From Macropodus opercularis (taxonomy: Eukaryota; Chordata; Actinopteri; Anabantiformes; Osphronemidae): DNA of 64,000 bases. Below the pieces are notes generated by a model, which did not search any database, had not been told where the DNA came from, and was given only the letters and a program-made list of their open reading frames with translations. Each line of letters begins with the position of its first letter. The first letter of the stretch is position 1. Location: assembly GCA_030770545.1 (NCBI GenBank), contig JAUCMP010000026.1, forward strand, positions 1,716,501-1,780,500, read 5' to 3'. The position numbers were made by a program, and so were the translations under genes. Below, piece after piece: positions 1 through 13,900 of this stretch.

Positions 1-3000
1 CATTTGGTACTTTGATCTTGTAACTTTACTCAGTCTCAGTTCAAATATCAACAAAACAGAGACAATGCTTTTATGCAAATTAAATGTTTGACCAACAACA
101 GAGCCACATCCCACACAAACATCACTCGCACGCGCATCAATGCAGCTTCCCTTCATTTAGAAATGTTTGTTTCTCGTCTTTGTACCAAAGCTGCAGCTGC
201 AGTAACTGTACATGGACGTCAGACTTAAAATCCTACAGCAATGACACACAAGCTTTTTTCAATTAGCTCCTTTTAGAAGCACTTTATGATGCAGGATAAC
301 TATGTTCATAGACATAGAAGAGTCTTCGGAAGACGACATCGCTCACTGGCTGTCCAACCTCAGGCTTCTCCGTCTTTTTCTGCACACGTGTAATAAAAGC
401 ACACAAGACGTTGCGTGATCCTGAGTTTCTATGAGGGAGACACTGGCCGACACCTTCACCTCTTTAGAGCTCACGCAGGTCACAGTGTCCTCTAGAAGGA
501 AAGAATGGAAAATGTACGTCACAACAGACAAATGATGTCATCATGAATGTTAAACTAGGAGCGATGTACACATAATGAGCATGGGGATGGTATTGTTTGT
601 CATATTTCCTCAGTGAAACAAATGATATCGTCCAAGTTGATGCTGCATTATGTGAATTTCCATGTCTCATTAGCCTGGAAAAATCCAGCAGTTGACCTTT
701 GGTCCAAACTGGAATATTTGAGGGTTGTCACAGAGAATGAAGACTAATGACTGTGGAGATGCCCCGATATTTACAGCATGTTTACCTAGATAATGATGTT
801 CCAATTAGCCACAGTTGTAATTTAGTTCACTGCTAATTAGCAAAATGTTATCATGCTGAAATGAGCTGGAGAAATGATAAACATACCTGCAGGGCAGCAG
901 CATAGCGTCCAGCAGCCGTACTCAGACGCAGCGCATGCAGCTCTGACCTGCAGCAAAGAGGAACGTTCATCCAGGTTCGCTTTCCCAGTCAGGAGGTGGG
1001 ACGTTGTGGAAAAGGCCTGTGCATGGTCATGTAACTTTCCAGGGTTGTGTCCCCTATTTGAATTCTTGTGCTTCTAATGGAGACAAAAAAGCATAAAAAC
1101 AAATAATCAACAGAAGCAAAGAGAAAAACTTTAAGAGGATTATTTAATTATGTAAAGCTTCTTAAGTCTATAAAAGATATTCTCACCTTCCTTGCTGGAT
1201 ATGTTGCCATAGTTTCTCAAATTATGGATATTTTTACCAGATATTATCGACAGTTATTTTTAAATTGAGTGCAAAGACTAATGATCATGTAGCTTCAGGT
1301 GATTAGACTTCAAGCAGCACCTCTGACTCGTTTCATAAAGTGTCTTCGTCTTTCCATTATTGACTTTAGGTTTTTTGTGTTACTGATTAAAGTCTGACTA
1401 ATATTTCTAATGCTCTTCTACTATCTAACGTCAGGTTCATAATCATTTTCCTTCCACTCATTTTCTGTGAAGCAATAAGTGTAAAATCAATTTTTATTAT
1501 CTTTTGCAACATGAACGTGTCTTTCTGGAGGTTTCCAGGCATTTATCTACCCCAGACGCTTCCACCCTTTCAGTTCGTAGAGGACTTAGAAAGGTGTCCA
1601 AACTGCAGTTGTGTGTTTTTTCAGGAGCAGCTGTGGAATGATATTGACTTTCCTGGGATGGATTAGTCACAGAGGAACCAGGGAAGGAAATTAGTATTCT
1701 GCATCACGGCCGTAGTGGTCTCTCATTTCGCCTCTAAATTTCATCATGTTTTGCTGAATCAATGATTGAGAGCTAAAGGACCCTATCACAGCATATTTGG
1801 AGGATGGGTTATTGTCCTGTGAAGTCTCACTGCAAACTGAATTTATGGTAACAACTTTAAATGCTTTCATCACTGTGTGAGTGTGCGAGCGCGTTGTTGT
1901 GTGTGTGTTTATTCTTTGCACCGTTGTTTTGGCGACTCTCCTGGGAAGAAGTGAGGGCGTTATTAGCATCTGAAAGCAGGGCAGGAAGAAGCGCGGCACA
2001 CACTTAAGAAGTGTCCAGGGAGGCGCAGTCACCTGATGAGCAAACCCAAACCCACCAACGATCACGTCCGGCAGCCCGTGTCCACGCGGGGACTCATCAC
2101 ACTGTGTGGCTCAGCCGAGGCCACAGCAAACCACTAAGTCAATGACGGCAAACCTACGAAAACGAAGAGATTACAACAGTTCATAGAAATTAGGAGCACA
2201 AAGAGATTCTTAATCCATCAGTGGGAGCATTTACATCCTTGGATGAAGCTGCTGCTCCTGTTTGTTGAGCTTTAGATGGAAGTTGATTGTAGATATCTTC
2301 CCTGTCGTGTTGGTTCTTTTTACAGTAGCGATCATCTGTCATTAGAAGCCGAACCTTCCTGAGCTCATCTCATCTCATCTTTCGCTCTCTGTCGTCGGCA
2401 GTGACGTCCAATCAGACGGAGGATGTTCTGTCGACATCTGTCTGCACCTGTTTGCTTTAATGGGAGGGACGGTCTCACACTTTGTCTGCCACAAACTCTA
2501 CAACAAAATCACAAGCATGGGAAATATGTTCAGCTGCCAAAGTAGATTCCTTGAGAATATTTCTTTGATTTCAGAATCTGCTCCTTGAACTGTACCATGT
2601 GTGGTTATGTGAGCGCCAGGGATGAGAGGGGAGAAAACAGAGGAGAGTGGAAAGGATGATGGCAGCAGAGAGGAAATCAAAGACAAACAAAGAGGAACAG
2701 GAACCAAAACAGCAGAGACCTCAGACAGATTATTTACTTCGCTGGGATAAACAGGAAGCTGTACAGGATGGAACGACTTTGAATGACAAGGTCGCTGATT
2801 TCTCCTAATTGCTTTTGCCTGTCTCTGTTTGAACGACCGGTCCTCCGTTATCTCCCGTGATCTGGAGCGCTGCTTAATTTCTCCGACAAATATCAAACCT
2901 CTCTTCACACTGGATTAGTTGCAGTTTAATAAGATTTGCAGTGCAGGTGCTCACCGGGGGCTTTTTCTGTTGCCTCGAAGCTGAGGGGGGAAGCCAAACC

Positions 3001-5169
3001 TGCTTTTGAGATTCCTCCCAGACGCCCACGTGTGTGTTCCCACCTGCAGCTCGTCCCACTTGCACAACAGAGGAAGAAGTAACTCAAGATATATTTAAAT
3101 ATTGTTTGTCTTAACCTGCGTGAAGGAAACTAGCACCGGGGATGGAACCCGTATCCACGTTTGGAGTTTTGGCAGCGTGAGCGAAGCATCTTGATACAAG
3201 GCGGATTCCTCTGCTTTTCTTTTTTTTTTAGGTTCCACCTTTTTATCCTTAAAAACTCAAACGCGGCTGATTTGCATCAGAAACGAACGACATTATCTCA
3301 CCCCGCGCTTCCTCCTCCCTTCCTTTGCTTCAGATAAAATAAATCAGATTTAAAGACTCTAGTGGAATAAATGAGTCGTGGAGGGTTTCTTTTTTTTGGC
3401 ACACTAAGTGCTGCCTGTCAAGACCTCAGCCGAGATGAGCTCTTCACATGAGTGGCAGTTTCTTTCTCCCACTAACATCCACAAACATCCTGAACCCATA
3501 TCAACACGTTCCCTGCTTCACTGTCTGCCTCGACTTTTACTGACAGCTCGCTACTAGATTAGCTGACTCCTTGGAAAGGTTGAGAAGCCTCCTGCTGGGC
3601 GCGCGGCGCTTAACCCTTTGCCTTCAGCCGAGGGCGTAGACGTGATGCAGGCCCGTCGGACTGAAACGCAGATGGTGCAGAACTAGCTCTCGGTTTTCCA
3701 GGATGCTGTTTTCACTCATCATCACCTGATTGAGCTGAGCTGGAATCAGATCTGATTGCAGTTTAATTACCGAACCACCTCACCAAGTCGTGTCTGAACA
3801 CGGTTTCTGGGCCTGTCAAGCGGCGCATAGCCAATCCTTCCTTCTCTGTCACTCTGAGTAGTTATTAAACACCAGCAGAGATTGTCTCACAGCTGCTAAT
3901 GTAATGGAACATGCAGCTTTCTGCCTTTTTCATTTTAAGTAGCTGCAAACTCAGAGAAATCGTCTTATTCCATATGTGTTCAGTTTGTTCCAGCTCTGCC
4001 CTGATGCTTCTTGGTGTTGAAGACTGAGTGAAGTACCTCAGTCACTGAAATGCATCCGAGTTGAAATGACTCAGTGAGTGAAGTTTTGGTCCTGACGAGT
4101 CGTCCCTCAACCGGGTCGCGGCAGGGTTTTGGATCAGCTGTCTGCACGGTGTTACTGTGTGTTACTACGCATGGCACCGTTAGCGTTTAGCTGTAGGAGC
4201 CTGGAGCAGCCGTAGACGTCAGTCATCAGAACCGTCACACTGCGTCTTTGTGGCGTAACCATATTGTGTTTAGACCAACATGTGTAACGTGTGTTATCCC
4301 CAGCGAGACACATAAATGGATTAAAAACTACTACACTGGGTTTCAGCCTGAGTCTTAGAGCTCTTAGACGGCTGAGAATAAACACTTCCTGTCCTTAGGG
4401 GCGGATGCAGCCTGCATGTGATTAGTGCCACATGAAACAACACTGTCTGGGCCGATCTCCAACCAACACAACCCTTTGTTTTGACTGCAGCTCAACACTC
4501 GAGTGTTATTTTCAACATGTCTGAACTGATAGGATGCATCTCTGCGGTTGATCAGAATCCAGTTAGCGGCGTCAGATGGATTCCATGTGATGGGTGCATA
4601 ATGAATATGAATAATGCAGCGTCCCCTTTGGGTTGTGAATGTCATTACAGTGCTCCAGCGCAGGAGTGAGACGCAGCGCTGATCAAATTTAATCACTTCT
4701 GACAAGGAGTTTAAAAATGCAGCACCATTGTTAAATTAAAATCAATTTACATTATTTTAGCAACGACTCAGAAGAAATGAAATCCCATTAATAAGCCAGT
4801 TTGCTTTGTTCGTTTAAAGGAGATTTGTGCAATACAATAACCTAAAAAAGCCTAGTGGTCATAATTAAAGGTGGATGTCTACCAAGCTGCCCACGCAGCC
4901 TCCCCTGGTTTGTGTTGGTATCGGTCGGTTTTACTCTCAGTGTCCTAATCGCAACAATTACTCAGTGCTTTGATGGATGAGGTTACGCTACATCCGTTCT
5001 AATGATTTCTAGGTTACATTCACATTACCTGCTGAAATGGCCCAAATCCAAAACGTTTTCTCTCCAAAGGTTCCGATCAGACGTGAATCAGATCTGGTCT
5101 GTTCAGGTACAGTAGCCGTCCTACATCTGATTCTGGTGTGGTTCTAACCGGGCTCTGTCTGTCTCGCAG
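1..5169. other. upstream / 5' intron of gfra4, no coding exon recognised
   Basis: This is the stretch before the first recognised gfra4 exon. That exon starts inside a codon, so at least one upstream exon (5' UTR plus signal peptide) must lie here or left of the window. I looked for an ATG followed by a hydrophobic run and a GT donor leaving one base, and found none I would defend. All open frames here are short and resemble nothing known. At 2402-2415 a CRE-like TGACGTC overlaps an inverted-CCAAT-type CCAATCAG, which may be chance. At 3120-3190 a weak B-box-like motif on the minus strand hints at an old SINE remnant. Otherwise it looks like ordinary AT-leaning intronic or intergenic DNA. Confidence 0.5.
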
Positions 5170-5451
5170 GCGTCCCGCGCATGGCGCTGTCCACGGCTGG
5201 GAGGGACTGCCTGCGTGCGGGAGACACCTGCTCCAGTGACGACACCTGCAGCCCGCGACTGCGCACCCTCAGGCAGTGCGTGGCGGGGGACGGCAGCGTG
5301 AAGCTGGGCCCTGGGGCGCGGAACCAGTGCGAGAACGCCATGACGGCGCTGCTGTCCACCCCGCTCCGTGGCTGCCAGTGTAAACGAGGCATGAAGAAGG
5401 AGAAGAACTGCCTGAGCATCTACTGGAGTCTGCACCAGTCTGTGCTGCACG
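5170..5451 (+). CDS. gfra4: gfra4 exon: cysteine-rich domain D1
   Basis: The acceptor follows a pyrimidine-rich stretch ending TCTCGCAG, and the donor is G|GTAGGG. The frame enters with one base borrowed from a missing upstream exon. The ATG at 5181 is therefore internal: no hydrophobic signal sequence follows it, since cysteine-rich sequence starts at once with RDCLRAGDTC. The exon carries all eight D1 cysteines in GFRalpha1/2 spacing, the RTLRQCVAG block and the diagnostic KRGMKKEKNCLSIYWS stretch. D1 is the N-terminal GDNF-receptor domain. It is the least critical for ligand binding and is absent from mammalian GFRA4, so its presence here marks the ancestral three-domain form. Confidence 0.93.
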
Positions 5452-7872
5452 GTAGGGCCTCAGCACAGTTTGTTACTGGCATTAACTCGTTACGTCTGAA
5501 CTGTGCCCCCACCTCAGCACACAGAGAACGTACTGTACCAGGCCCTGATGAAACGAGCGGGTCTGATTCCTCCGGTACCTGATCTCTTCTGGGTTATTAG
5601 TCTATTTCAGTCGCTTTGTGTGATTATTTTCTACGTTTAACTGCAAAAATGCAATTTAGATTTGGGCACCGAGTTCAGACTTGAGAACAGCGCAACAGGA
5701 AAATGCTGACAGCACTTTGAGCTTCATGCAAGTCGAGTGCAAACGTAAAATAGAGATAATGAACTAGTCGACGTGCGCGAGTCCATGTGCAGCCGCTGTA
5801 TGTGAGGCATGAATAAAGCTGCCTACAGACTGAAGGGAACGGAGCAGCCATGTCATATAACAAACTCCCAAACAACAAGGTGTCTGTCAAGCCCCCCTGG
5901 TTTCAACAGAAGCTGTTCCCCCCGTAAACGACGAGGAAGCGACTGGTAACCAGACACGTGGCTCCTCTCTGGAACAGTCAGCAAATGGCCGCTGGCTTTC
6001 ATGTTGGATGTCTTTTTATTTAACAGTGAAGACAGAAACAGTTAAAACACTACAAAAAGATGAAACTTCCATTAAAACTCGTGCAGGTCTTTCTGTGCTT
6101 TAATGCGTTTGTAGGTAACTTTGTGATGTCCTGAGCCGTAGAATCCATCCTGTCCTCTGTGTGCTGGCAGGACTCAGCCTGGTGGAGAGCTACCCGTACG
6201 AACCGGAGGAGAGAGGCTCTGAGTACGTCCGTCTGGCCTCCATCGCTGCAGGTGACGTATCTGAACTAGGTTCCAAGCAAAGAGCTTGTGTGATGAGTCC
6301 ACACCTCTGCGCTGCCTCTGAGCCTGAGGCCAAGCCGCGGGGCTCTCATGTGCTGCTGGTCGCCCCAGAAGCCCATTAATTAGCTATTTACTGTAACATA
6401 GAGGGGGGATAACAGATAGAGAGAGGTACAAGGAAGAGAAATGGGAATTGAGGGAGAATAGGAAAGTGAGAGGCAGAGCTGCTTTGTTTACTCCATCGCT
6501 GCTTTTCTCTTTTTGGAGCTGCACACAAATCAGTGTTACAATCTGCACTGGAGAGGACAGAAAGTCAAGTGTTTTGACTTCCTCCACAGTTACTTTGACT
6601 CGGATGAGTGAATTATCACGTTATACTGGGTAGTTCCTGGAGGATCAGTGTCAAACGCAGATGTCACGGTTTAACACCTGAAGTAATGACAGATGGCATC
6701 AGAGCGTTGGAAGACATCCAGAGAGCTGCGTTCAGGTCGTGTTAAGTTATATTTTGGAGAACCTGTTTCTGAGGCCGGTGGATGGGGTAGCGCCGCCGTC
6801 CCCTCCTCCTCCGGCTGAGCTCCTGCTCCCTGCTGCTCCTCGGGCTTCTTTCATTTTCATGGTTGTTCCCACAACAACCGAGCTATTTTCAAATTCAGCG
6901 TGAACCTCGGCAGTGCATTGTAGTGCTACTATCACCCCTGCACCATTCACGAGCCCCAGAAACCCCCCAGGCACGCTGGAACACTCCAATCCGTTCATCT
7001 TCCGTGGGCTTGTTGTGCATAAGTGAGCGATAGGGAGATTAGGGAGAATGGGATGAAGCTTCTTCACCTGTTGCTGATATTTACTGAGTCTCCCTCCCAA
7101 CATGTCTGATCATATGTTTGGTGGCCTCATACATAAGCTGTTGACTCAGGAGACTGAGACTGAATTACAGCGACGCTAGAAGTGTCCTGCTCAGCCTCCT
7201 CATAAATTTCCCGCTGGCGACTCTGTGGGAGGTCAAAATTGACAGGTCCACTGCCAGAACAACAAAGGCCTGATTAATGGACGTTTCTCCGCCCTCACAC
7301 TGTAGCATCTCTACCTGAGTGATCTGCAGCCACAGCTCGTCAGAGGACGGACAACTTCACCCCTTCACCAATGAATCCATCAACTAAAGTCCAGTCCATC
7401 ACTTATGTTGGGTCATAAGTGATGGAATTCCTGCAGATGCTGAACAGTTCACATCCAGGCATTTGAACACGAAGAGGTGATCAGAGAAGTAATGAAGTCA
7501 AGCGGGACAAGAGCAGCGCTTTGAAAGCCTCCCCCAGCTCAGCAGCGCGCTGGAAGACTGCTTCACAGGTCGTCAGTCTCAGCCGCGGAGCGATGACATC
7601 GATTATTATCTGCAGGAATTTTACAACAATGGAGTCAGGGAACATTTCTCAAACTGACAGATGGAAGGTTGCGTAAAAAATGTAATAACACTGTTTAATA
7701 ATGGATATAAATATGAAGCAGGTTTGAGTCAGTAGCTTGTCTTTTTACATCCACGACGTTCTGGAGCTAAATCAGCAGAATGTGTAGATGAATCTGTGAC
7801 GCAGCACAAGGTTCCACCTCAGGATGAACAGTGCCTTGAAAACAGGATGACCAACATACACCCCCCCCCCCC

Positions 7873-7942
<70 letters not shown>

Positions 7943-10900
7943 TGGCTGACGTTGGCAATAACCATAGCTTTGTGATGGGTTGTTAGCCTGCTCTCCGAGG
8001 CCATTCATACATTATGTGACAGCTCGGCGGGAGTCAAACTCGCCAGGAGACACAACTACAGGCAGTTTACAAACTAATGAGCGGCGCTATGAGCCAGAGG
8101 AGCTGAGCGTCATCATGGCCGTATTGACTGGGAGGTCGCTTAGGGGGGAGAAACGCACACATCATGAGAGATTGGGAAACGATGTGGCCAGAAAAAGATG
8201 GCTATGAAAGGGGCTTCCCTGCCTCCGTAGAGGAGCCTCATTACGGCACCGAGGGAGGAAGCTGAGGAAGGAAGGATGGAAGAGAAGGAGACAGGACACA
8301 GGTGGACTGGAGGTGATGGCGGCGGCGACATAGGCATGACAGGCGCATAGTGAGAGGATGAGGAGGGTGAGAGATGGCCCCAGATGTGGGGAGGGAGTGT
8401 TGAGACATGGATGGATGGATGTAGGGGAAGGAGCAGTAATTACTGGCCTTGTTGTGATGTTGGAGAGATGGAGGAGCCACTTTTTCAACACTGCCACTCT
8501 GCATTAACCCAGCAGAATAAAATATTCTGCCATTAGGCCTCGGCTGAAACACATCCAGGCTCATGCAGCATTTAAACGCCATTCATGTTCTATTCATTAC
8601 AAAGGGGCCTATTACATATAATCATCATTTTCTTTTTTTCATCTGTGAGTACAACACTACAGCTGAGTCCAGAGGTGAGAGCCAGTGCTCACTGCAATTA
8701 GGCCTTGGAGTCATTGGTAAACATTGTCTGGGATTTGATTTTGTTCAAAACACACAGAAGGATGAGATCTGCCTCCCAATTGTGTCTTGTAGAGTCTGAA
8801 GTAACGACAGTGAACCGCTGCCTGGATGCCGCCAAGGCGTGTAACATCGATGAGACGTGTCAGAAGCTCCGGACGGAATACGTATCGGCCTGCATCCAGC
8901 CGTCGGCCCGCTCGGGGCCGTGTAACCGACCGAAATGCAACAAGGCGCTGAGGAAGTTCTTCGACCGCGTTCCCCCAGACTACACCCACGAGCTGCTGTT
9001 CTGTCCCTGCACCGACACGGCCTGCGCCGAGCGCCGCCGGCAGACCATCGTGCCGTCCTGCTCCTACGAGGACAAGGACAAGCCCAATTGCCTGGCTCAG
9101 CTGCGCACCTGCAAGGCAGACTACGTGTGCAGGTAGAGATTAGAAATGTTGTCTCACGCGCCGCGTGCTGCCAGGAGCGTTTTACACTTAATTTGCTGAG
9201 CTGGTGTCACTTGATTCACTGAACTGATAATTTGAAGCAACTGCAGCATCTGGTAACAAATCACGAAGGTGTTTTTGCATGTTTTACCAAAATAGGAGTC
9301 GCAGCGAGTTGACACTTGATATTTGTGCCCCGTTGCAACAAGAACTGATTGATCTGCGAAGTCCTGGTCGAGTGCAGCTCTCAGACTTGATGATTTACTG
9401 CCGGGTTAAATGTTTTTGGCTGGAGCAGAAAAACGACATAAATGGAGAAACACGTTGATGCAGTACATCAGCAGCTGATGGAGGAACTATGAGGCTGGTT
9501 TAGTCTTTTTGAATATTGAACATCTCTCACTAGCCTGTTGTTGACTTAATTTAACCTGCTCCTGTCAGAGCATCGTCTCCTCCACAAACCTCCAATATGC
9601 AGACGTGCAGATATCCTGATGTTCCTGAAGTATCCTTCGACAGATGATGGCATCACAGACTTTGTGCTTTGGAGTCGTGGCCGTCCAACGACTCTTGGTC
9701 AGGACAACAAATGGTATTGTGTCTCGTGTTAGATGGCTCTGGCCACTATGAAATGCTCATTTAGATTTAATTAGTCAGCTGTGTTTAATTAATTTAATAG
9801 TTATACTCATTAACCGTGTTTAATTAGCACAATTAAAATCTGCGTTCATTTTCTGGGAGAAGCAGCCATGTGCAATAACTGTTATTAGAATATCTATTAT
9901 AATTTGGGATTCACACATGACTTTCTTGCCAAAGTGCTGAGAAAATATTTATTAACATAAGCCCGGGACATTGTCAAAATCAATAAGTGGGTTTTGCAGA
10001 AAACTGAGCTTCTGTACAAGATAAGTCGTCTCAATAAGCGTATTTATTCAGAATTAAATCCCCGAGGGCACAAGACACTGATGAAACAAAGATTTCAATC
10101 AAATTTAAATTGATTTTAAACATCCAATCAGAAAACTAACAATGTCTCATAAAGTCATTAAAAATCAGACGGTGTGCTTCTCTCTATCACTTGAGACGGA
10201 AAACATGGAGTTCTCAGATCCATCCAGTCAGCCTCCTCTCGCTGACAGCGACGCCAGCATTTAATCTAGTTCCTCTTCAAATGTCAGGAAGACAAAGGGC
10301 TTCATCTGTCACGGCTATCGATCAGGCATTATTCTCCAACACCCCCCGTCGCATGGAGCGTCTCAAGGCCCCTGCGTGGCCGCCAATTCCGCGGCAGTCA
10401 GCTGGCATTAACCGCCCGTCTGCAGAGGATGCGTTCGCCTCATGCGTGGCCCCATGAGTTTCACGCACATTATTATAATGACATGACAAACGAGGGCAGA
10501 GCAGGCGGCCGTGGTGCCTTGAGGGGATCCCGTCGCAAATGGCAATCGACGGGCTGATGATGGGATATGATGACTGCGATAGCCTTGTAGGACGCTGATG
10601 ATGAGGCTCGATGTCTGGGCGGCGGGCAGGAAAGGTGAAGGAGGGAAGTCAGCCCGGCTGTGGGAGGAAGTATTTATATGGAATAATTGTCTAACCTCCT
10701 CATGGCCAAGCCTGCCAGACAGCAGCCACTGTATTTAGAGAGCAGAACCAAGGCCTGTCTTTGCCCTCATTGGCAGCCGTCCAGGCGCTGCCAGGCTGGG
10801 GAGAGTTAGGAGGAAGCAGAAAGAGGGATGATTGTCACCGGGGGTGACTGGTGTGGGGCTGAGGTGCTACGGAGCGATGGAGGGAGGTGATGCCACCGGC

Positions 10901-13900
10901 GCCGGCCGCCCATCGGTGACACAATGTGTGCAGCAGCCAAGCGCGAGTAAATGATGGATGGCATGTTATTGCTCCCACAGGTCTCGCTGGGCACAGTTCC
11001 AGTACGACTGCCAGCCCTCCGAGCAGAGCGCCAGCGGCTGCAAGCAAGACGACTACGGAGCGTGCCTACTAGCGTACACCGGCCTGATAGGTAAGAACTA
11101 CTTCCTACCTCCCCTGATGGATGGAGAGCGAAGCGGCGGTGGGAGGAGGAAGATGGAGTGAGCTGAACAGGACTCAAAGACTGAATGGAGGGCTGTGATG
11201 AAGCGTAGCGCGGTGATTGATGGCGCGCTGATTAATGTGCCTGCAGCGTGCCAGGCCGCTGGCATTATGACTGCTGCAATTACAACTATCAACGGCTGTT
11301 TTGAGAGAATTATCCCTGACGCGACAATGGGTGGGAGTGGGTAGAGGCGTAGAGCACGGCTTATTGTACTCTAGATAAAAACTTCACAAAAGATCACAGA
11401 CAACATCACAACCCACTCGGTCTGAACGTGACATTGTGGGACAACAATACGACACGAGAGGCGCGAGACCACGCTGTGAAGCTCTAGCTGCTGTGGGCTA
11501 CAAACTTTTTGCCACATTGGCCGAAAAGTGACGAATTTTTCTTTTAAGAGAATAAAGTGAGAATACGCATATTTATTACCCTGCCAGACAATGACTCCCC
11601 CATCACAGGGCATAGAGGAGGTGAAAACTCTGTGTGTGGACTTTGCACTGAGCTGCCCCGTGGCTGTGTGTCGATCAAAGCACATCTGGATCCGGTGCGA
11701 TAGCATCCACTAGGACTCGATGGGTGAGGATGCGCTGGGCTCTGTTCCTATGCAGCATAATAAATACGTCCCCGAAGGAAACACAGCTCACACAGAGTAT
11801 TAGCATGTTGCTAGTTCCCAGGGCGTCCTGCCTTCATGCGTCACCCTGTGTCTGTTGTATCAGCCTCCATCGGCACTGGGGCGAAGCGGTGAGCTGCTCA
11901 CCAGCCTCCCTGCTTCCCTGACCTGCTCTCTGCCTCTGGACGCACTCGTAACTCAGCCCCAGCCCGATTCAGGCTGTGCTGCCACGTGTGAACGCGTATG
12001 TTTGATTATCATCATCAGGGGGAAGGTCACAATCAGGCTAAACGCAACAAGGTTAAATCAGCCAGAATGTGGGTGAAACATTCAGTTTGTTGGGACATTA
12101 AGCTCCGCGAGCCGAGGCAGCGTTTAAAACAGTGCTGCTGAAAACGATGCAGGATGATTAAATCAGACAGATGTGATCTGTGAGTGAGAGGCTGAATTGG
12201 TTCAGTGTACCTATAAATATCCTCCCTCCTCCCTCTGCAGGAAGCACAATAACTCCCAACTACCTTGACAACTCCACATCCAACGTGGGACCCTGGTGCT
12301 CGTGCGCAGCGAGCGGCAACCACAGGGAACAATGCACCGACTTCCTCGCTTTCTTCCATGACAATGTCTGCCTGAGTAAGTAGCAGCTGCACAGAGAGAC
12401 CTCTGGCAACACAACAACAACAACAGGCGTGAGAATTAGAGTCTTCACATGTGAACAAAATAATCCGCGACACTTGGCACTGCTCTAGTTCTTTGATGTG
12501 CTGGTACACAAGCGCGAGTCGGCCTAAAACCCACTTAGCGAAGGTTCCTCCATTTGCCGCTCGCAGAACTCCATCAGTAGACAGAGCAGAAGCGTCATCT
12601 CGGTCACAGCCGCGCTGACGCAGACCCTGCTGCTCGCTGACCTGCTGGGTCTGAGTCGTTGAGTAGCTGACGGACAGTAGCACCGGTCTCCAGCGTGGAG
12701 CCAGGAAGCATCCTGGCAACCCCAGACTCCCTGCTGACAAGCAGAGAAGGTTTTCAAGTGGCTTCACGTCGACTGCAGCCTGACTCGTGTCCTTGCACCG
12801 GCTGGTGTCAGTGTAGCTACGCAGTGAATATTTCATGGATGCAGGCTGTAATGTACAGCAGCTGTCTGATGATTTAATGATGCTAAGCTATATTATTGAA
12901 TACCCACAGCCTTCAGATGCGCTGCCCATTACTCGCCTTCCTGCTGCGTTTGCTGTCTCGTACTATGTTAGTGTTAGCGGTAAACAGCTCAGGGTGTGTG
13001 GACAGGGGCCTTTTTAAGCGTTTGTTTGCCGTTTGCCTCGTCCTGATTCCTTGTGTCTTGCTAGCAGGCCCCTGAACATCACAGCATCTCCAGCATTTCG
13101 CCGCCTCTGTGACTGTGGTTACGGTTTGATGCTCTTCTTGTGTCAGTCTGTGTTCAGCTCTGCCCTGCACCTTCCAGACAATTCACCTTTTCAGTCTGAG
13201 GCCGATCAGACGTTCTCTCAAATGTTTGAGGGTCATCCAGGAGGATTTTGTCAAACTCCACCTCGTCACTCTCCTGCAGATGCCAGTTCTACGCATCACA
13301 ACTGACCTTTAGCGTCTGCACGTCCTTTCATGTCTTCCAGAATCGTTTGTGACTTCATGGATGAGTCGTTGCTGTGATCTTGGGCGAAGTTCCCCATTGT
13401 TGCAGGTCTCTTCTATTTCCAGATAGCAGCTCTCTCTGTGGATCTATGGAGCAGAAATACAGTCATGTTGGTCAAATTAGAAGAAAGAAATCAGGACTAG
13501 GGTGAAAATGTGGCACTGACGCGGTCATTTGGAAAGAACACTACACACTAGTCCCCGTGTGCTTCCGCAGGTTTCTGCTAAGCTCCTTCAAGATCCAGCT
13601 AAACAAACCTCAGACTGACGGCAGATAAAACACTCTTGGCTGAAGCCCAGCTGTGCATACGTGACAGTAAGGATGAACTCGTTTCTAATGGGGACGGCGA
13701 GACCAGCGATGCAGGTTGTGCTCATCTCAGCTGGAGTTCAGTCCCGTGTGCCAGGCGCAGGCAGCCGACGCTGCTATTTTGGGGGGGAGGCTATGTGACG
13801 ATTTGGCAAAGGGAGTTTGGATTCACGCCAGCAATGGAGGGAACGATGCGGCGCTGGGAGAGTCTCTCGCCCCACGTTCCCCGTGTACGACCGCTGTACA

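Noticed and set aside
5181..5183. ATG as the start codon of gfra4
   Set aside because: It lies 11 bases after a good splice acceptor and is not followed by a signal peptide, so it is an internal methionine.
12033..12836. 267-residue minus-strand open frame opposite the gfra4 D3 exon
   Set aside because: It spans both splice sites and intron of gfra4, has no recognisable domain, and looks like a chance frame in GC-rich sequence.
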